DNA of 7,933 nucleotides from Phycisphaerae bacterium (lineage in GTDB: Bacteria > Planctomycetota > Phycisphaerae > UBA1845): the NCBI GenBank assembly GCA_029260195.1, contig JAJDDS010000155.1, forward strand, positions 1-7,933, written 5' to 3'. Both the position numbers and the translations under genes were made by a program. Below are positions 6,926-7,933 of the stretch, one piece after another (within the stretch, counting starts at the first letter, position 1; the number at the start of each line of letters is the position of its first letter). The notes beneath the pieces are model-generated. The model did no database searches and was not told the DNA's origin. It saw nothing but the letters and a program-made list of their open reading frames with translations.

Positions 6926-7918
6926 ATGACACTCACAAACAAGAACATCCTAATCACCGGAGGCGCCGGCTTCATCGGCAGCCACCTCACCGAACGCCTC
7001 GCCCGAGAGAATTTCGTGCGTATCGTCGACAACTTCTCGACCGGATCGTGGGACAACATCGCCCTCCTGGCGGACCGCGACAACATCGACATCGTTGAGG
7101 GCGACGTGCGAAACCGACACGCCCTCCACAAATGGTGTGACGGAATCCACGTCGTCTTCCACCTCGCGGTCTCCTGCCTCCGCACCTCGCTCTCCGACCC
7201 CCACGCCAGCCACAACGTCAACGCCGGCGGCACGCTGAACGTCTGCCAGGCTGCGCTGGCTGCCGAGGTACAGGATCTTGTCTACGTCTCCTCTTCCGAG
7301 GTGTACGGCAGCGCTCTAACCGTCCCCATGTCCGAAGCGCACCCGCTCGAACCGACCACCGTCTACGGCGCCGCCAAACTCGCCGGCGAACTCTACGGCA
7401 AGGCCTTCCACCGCACACACGGGCTGCCGATCAAGATCGTCCGCCCGTTCAACACCTACGGCCCCCGGTCCCCGTGGCGTGGCAAGCGCGCCGAGGTGAT
7501 TCCGCGGTTCATCCTCCAGTCACGCGCCGGCGAGCCCCCGATTATCTTCGGTGACGGAAACCAGACCCGCGACTTCACCTACGTCGACGACACCGTCACC
7601 GGAATCCTGATGGCCGCTGAGTGCGACGAACTCGTTGGCGACGTCGTCAACATCGCCGCCGGCGCCGAGGTGTCCGTCCGCGACATCGCCGACATCATCG
7701 CCGAGCACTACGACACCAGCACATCCCCGTTGTCGGCCGATGCCCGACCCGGCCACGTCGCCCGCCACCACGCCGACATCACCAAGGCGGAACAGCTTCT
7801 CGGTTTCGCCCCCCAAACCGACATCCGCGACGGCCTGCGCCGGACTATCGAGTGGTTCGAGAAGGCCGTCCCGACGGAGATCGCCGTGACCGCGAATGCC
7901 GCATCCGCCAACTGGTAA
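6926..7918 (+). CDS. NAD-dependent nucleotide-sugar epimerase/dehydratase (extended SDR)
   Basis: 330 residues from the ATG at 6926, preceded by GAAGG at 6916-6920. The in-frame ATG at 6785 would add 47 residues of non-conserved sequence in front of a Rossmann motif that normally sits near the N-terminus. The NAD-binding TGGAGFIGSHL (11-21) and VDNFSTG (34-40, Asp35 binding the adenosine ribose) are clear. The catalytic set is SSSEVYG (122-128) and Tyr147-x3-Lys151 in TVYGAAK. Further signatures are RPFNTYGPRSP (173-183), EVIPRF (190-195), IFGDGNQTRDFTYVDD (207-222) and NIAAG (242-246). The family includes UDP-glucose 4-epimerase, dTDP-glucose 4,6-dehydratase and UDP-glucuronate decarboxylase types. 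The HLAVSCLRTS segment (79-88) replaces the commoner HLAA, so I do not assign a reaction. It probably supplies a nucleotide sugar to the same glycan as the upstream pair. The last 20 or so residues are a low-conservation tail. Confidence 0.93.
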   Translation: MTLTNKNILITGGAGFIGSHLTERLARENFVRIVDNFSTGSWDNIALLADRDNIDIVEGDVRNRHALHKWCDGIHVVFHLAVSCLRTSLSDPHASHNVNAGGTLNVCQAALAAEVQDLVYVSSSEVYGSALTVPMSEAHPLEPTTVYGAAKLAGELYGKAFHRTHGLPIKIVRPFNTYGPRSPWRGKRAEVIPRFILQSRAGEPPIIFGDGNQTRDFTYVDDTVTGILMAAECDELVGDVVNIAAGAEVSVRDIADIIAEHYDTSTSPLSADARPGHVARHHADITKAEQLLGFAPQTDIRDGLRRTIEWFEKAVPTEIAVTANAASANW

Positions 7919-7923
7919 CCCCC

Positions 7924-7930
7924 GAGAGGA
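7924..7930 (+). promoter_or_regulatory. Shine-Dalgarno-like site for a gene starting beyond the right edge
   Basis: GAGAGGA lies 5 bases after the epimerase stop (7916-7918) and 3 bases before the window ends. It is a strong purine-rich match with no start codon left in the window. A closely spaced next gene in the same rightward set is the simplest reading. Confidence 0.5.
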
Positions 7931-7933
7931 CCG

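Noticed and set aside
5950..7098. Plus-strand open frame spanning the aminotransferase end, the gap and the epimerase start
   Set aside because: The translation is almost all Arg, Pro and His, as expected from reading C-rich codons out of frame; it crosses two well-supported genes.

Overview
This window comes from a high-GC bacterial genome (by eye a little over 60% GC). It looks like part of a surface-polysaccharide or glycoconjugate locus. A short intergenic motif near position 6765, the presence of a CotH-like kinase next to a DUF4956 membrane protein, and the general gene style suggest Planctomycetota or a relative. That assignment is an inference from memory, not a search result. No rRNA, tRNA, CRISPR array, transposase or integrase was found.

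The window holds two divergent gene sets that fire away from a 138-base spacer (4233-4370). Leftward, in order of transcription, are a polysaccharide deacetylase (4232-3015), a SAM-dependent methyltransferase that overlaps it by 8 bases (3022-2183), a DUF4956 integral membrane protein (2043-1372) and a membrane-anchored CotH-type protein kinase homologue (1354-1). The kinase gene runs off the left edge with no stop codon. Rightward are a Gfo/Idh/MocA oxidoreductase (4371-5450), a DegT/DnrJ/EryC1/StrS aminotransferase (5492-6721) and, after a 204-base gap, an extended-SDR NAD-dependent sugar epimerase/dehydratase (6926-7918). The last 10 or so bases carry a Shine-Dalgarno-like GAGAGGA, so another rightward gene probably begins just past the right edge.

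Working together, the rightward genes look like nucleotide-sugar enzymes. The dehydrogenase would make a keto sugar, the PLP aminotransferase would aminate it, and the SDR enzyme would epimerise or dehydrate a nucleotide sugar. The deacetylase and methyltransferase would trim or decorate the resulting glycan or glycolipid. The DUF4956-CotH pair is a recognised neighbourhood, often with a VTC-type polyphosphate polymerase, which would have to lie left of this window. Its attachment to a glycan locus is the least ordinary feature here. The most notable non-coding signals are a perfect 7-bp hairpin that displays the DUF4956 ribosome binding site in its loop, a symmetric 8-bp inverted repeat in the divergent spacer, and the repeat-like, hairpin-forming gap before the epimerase.
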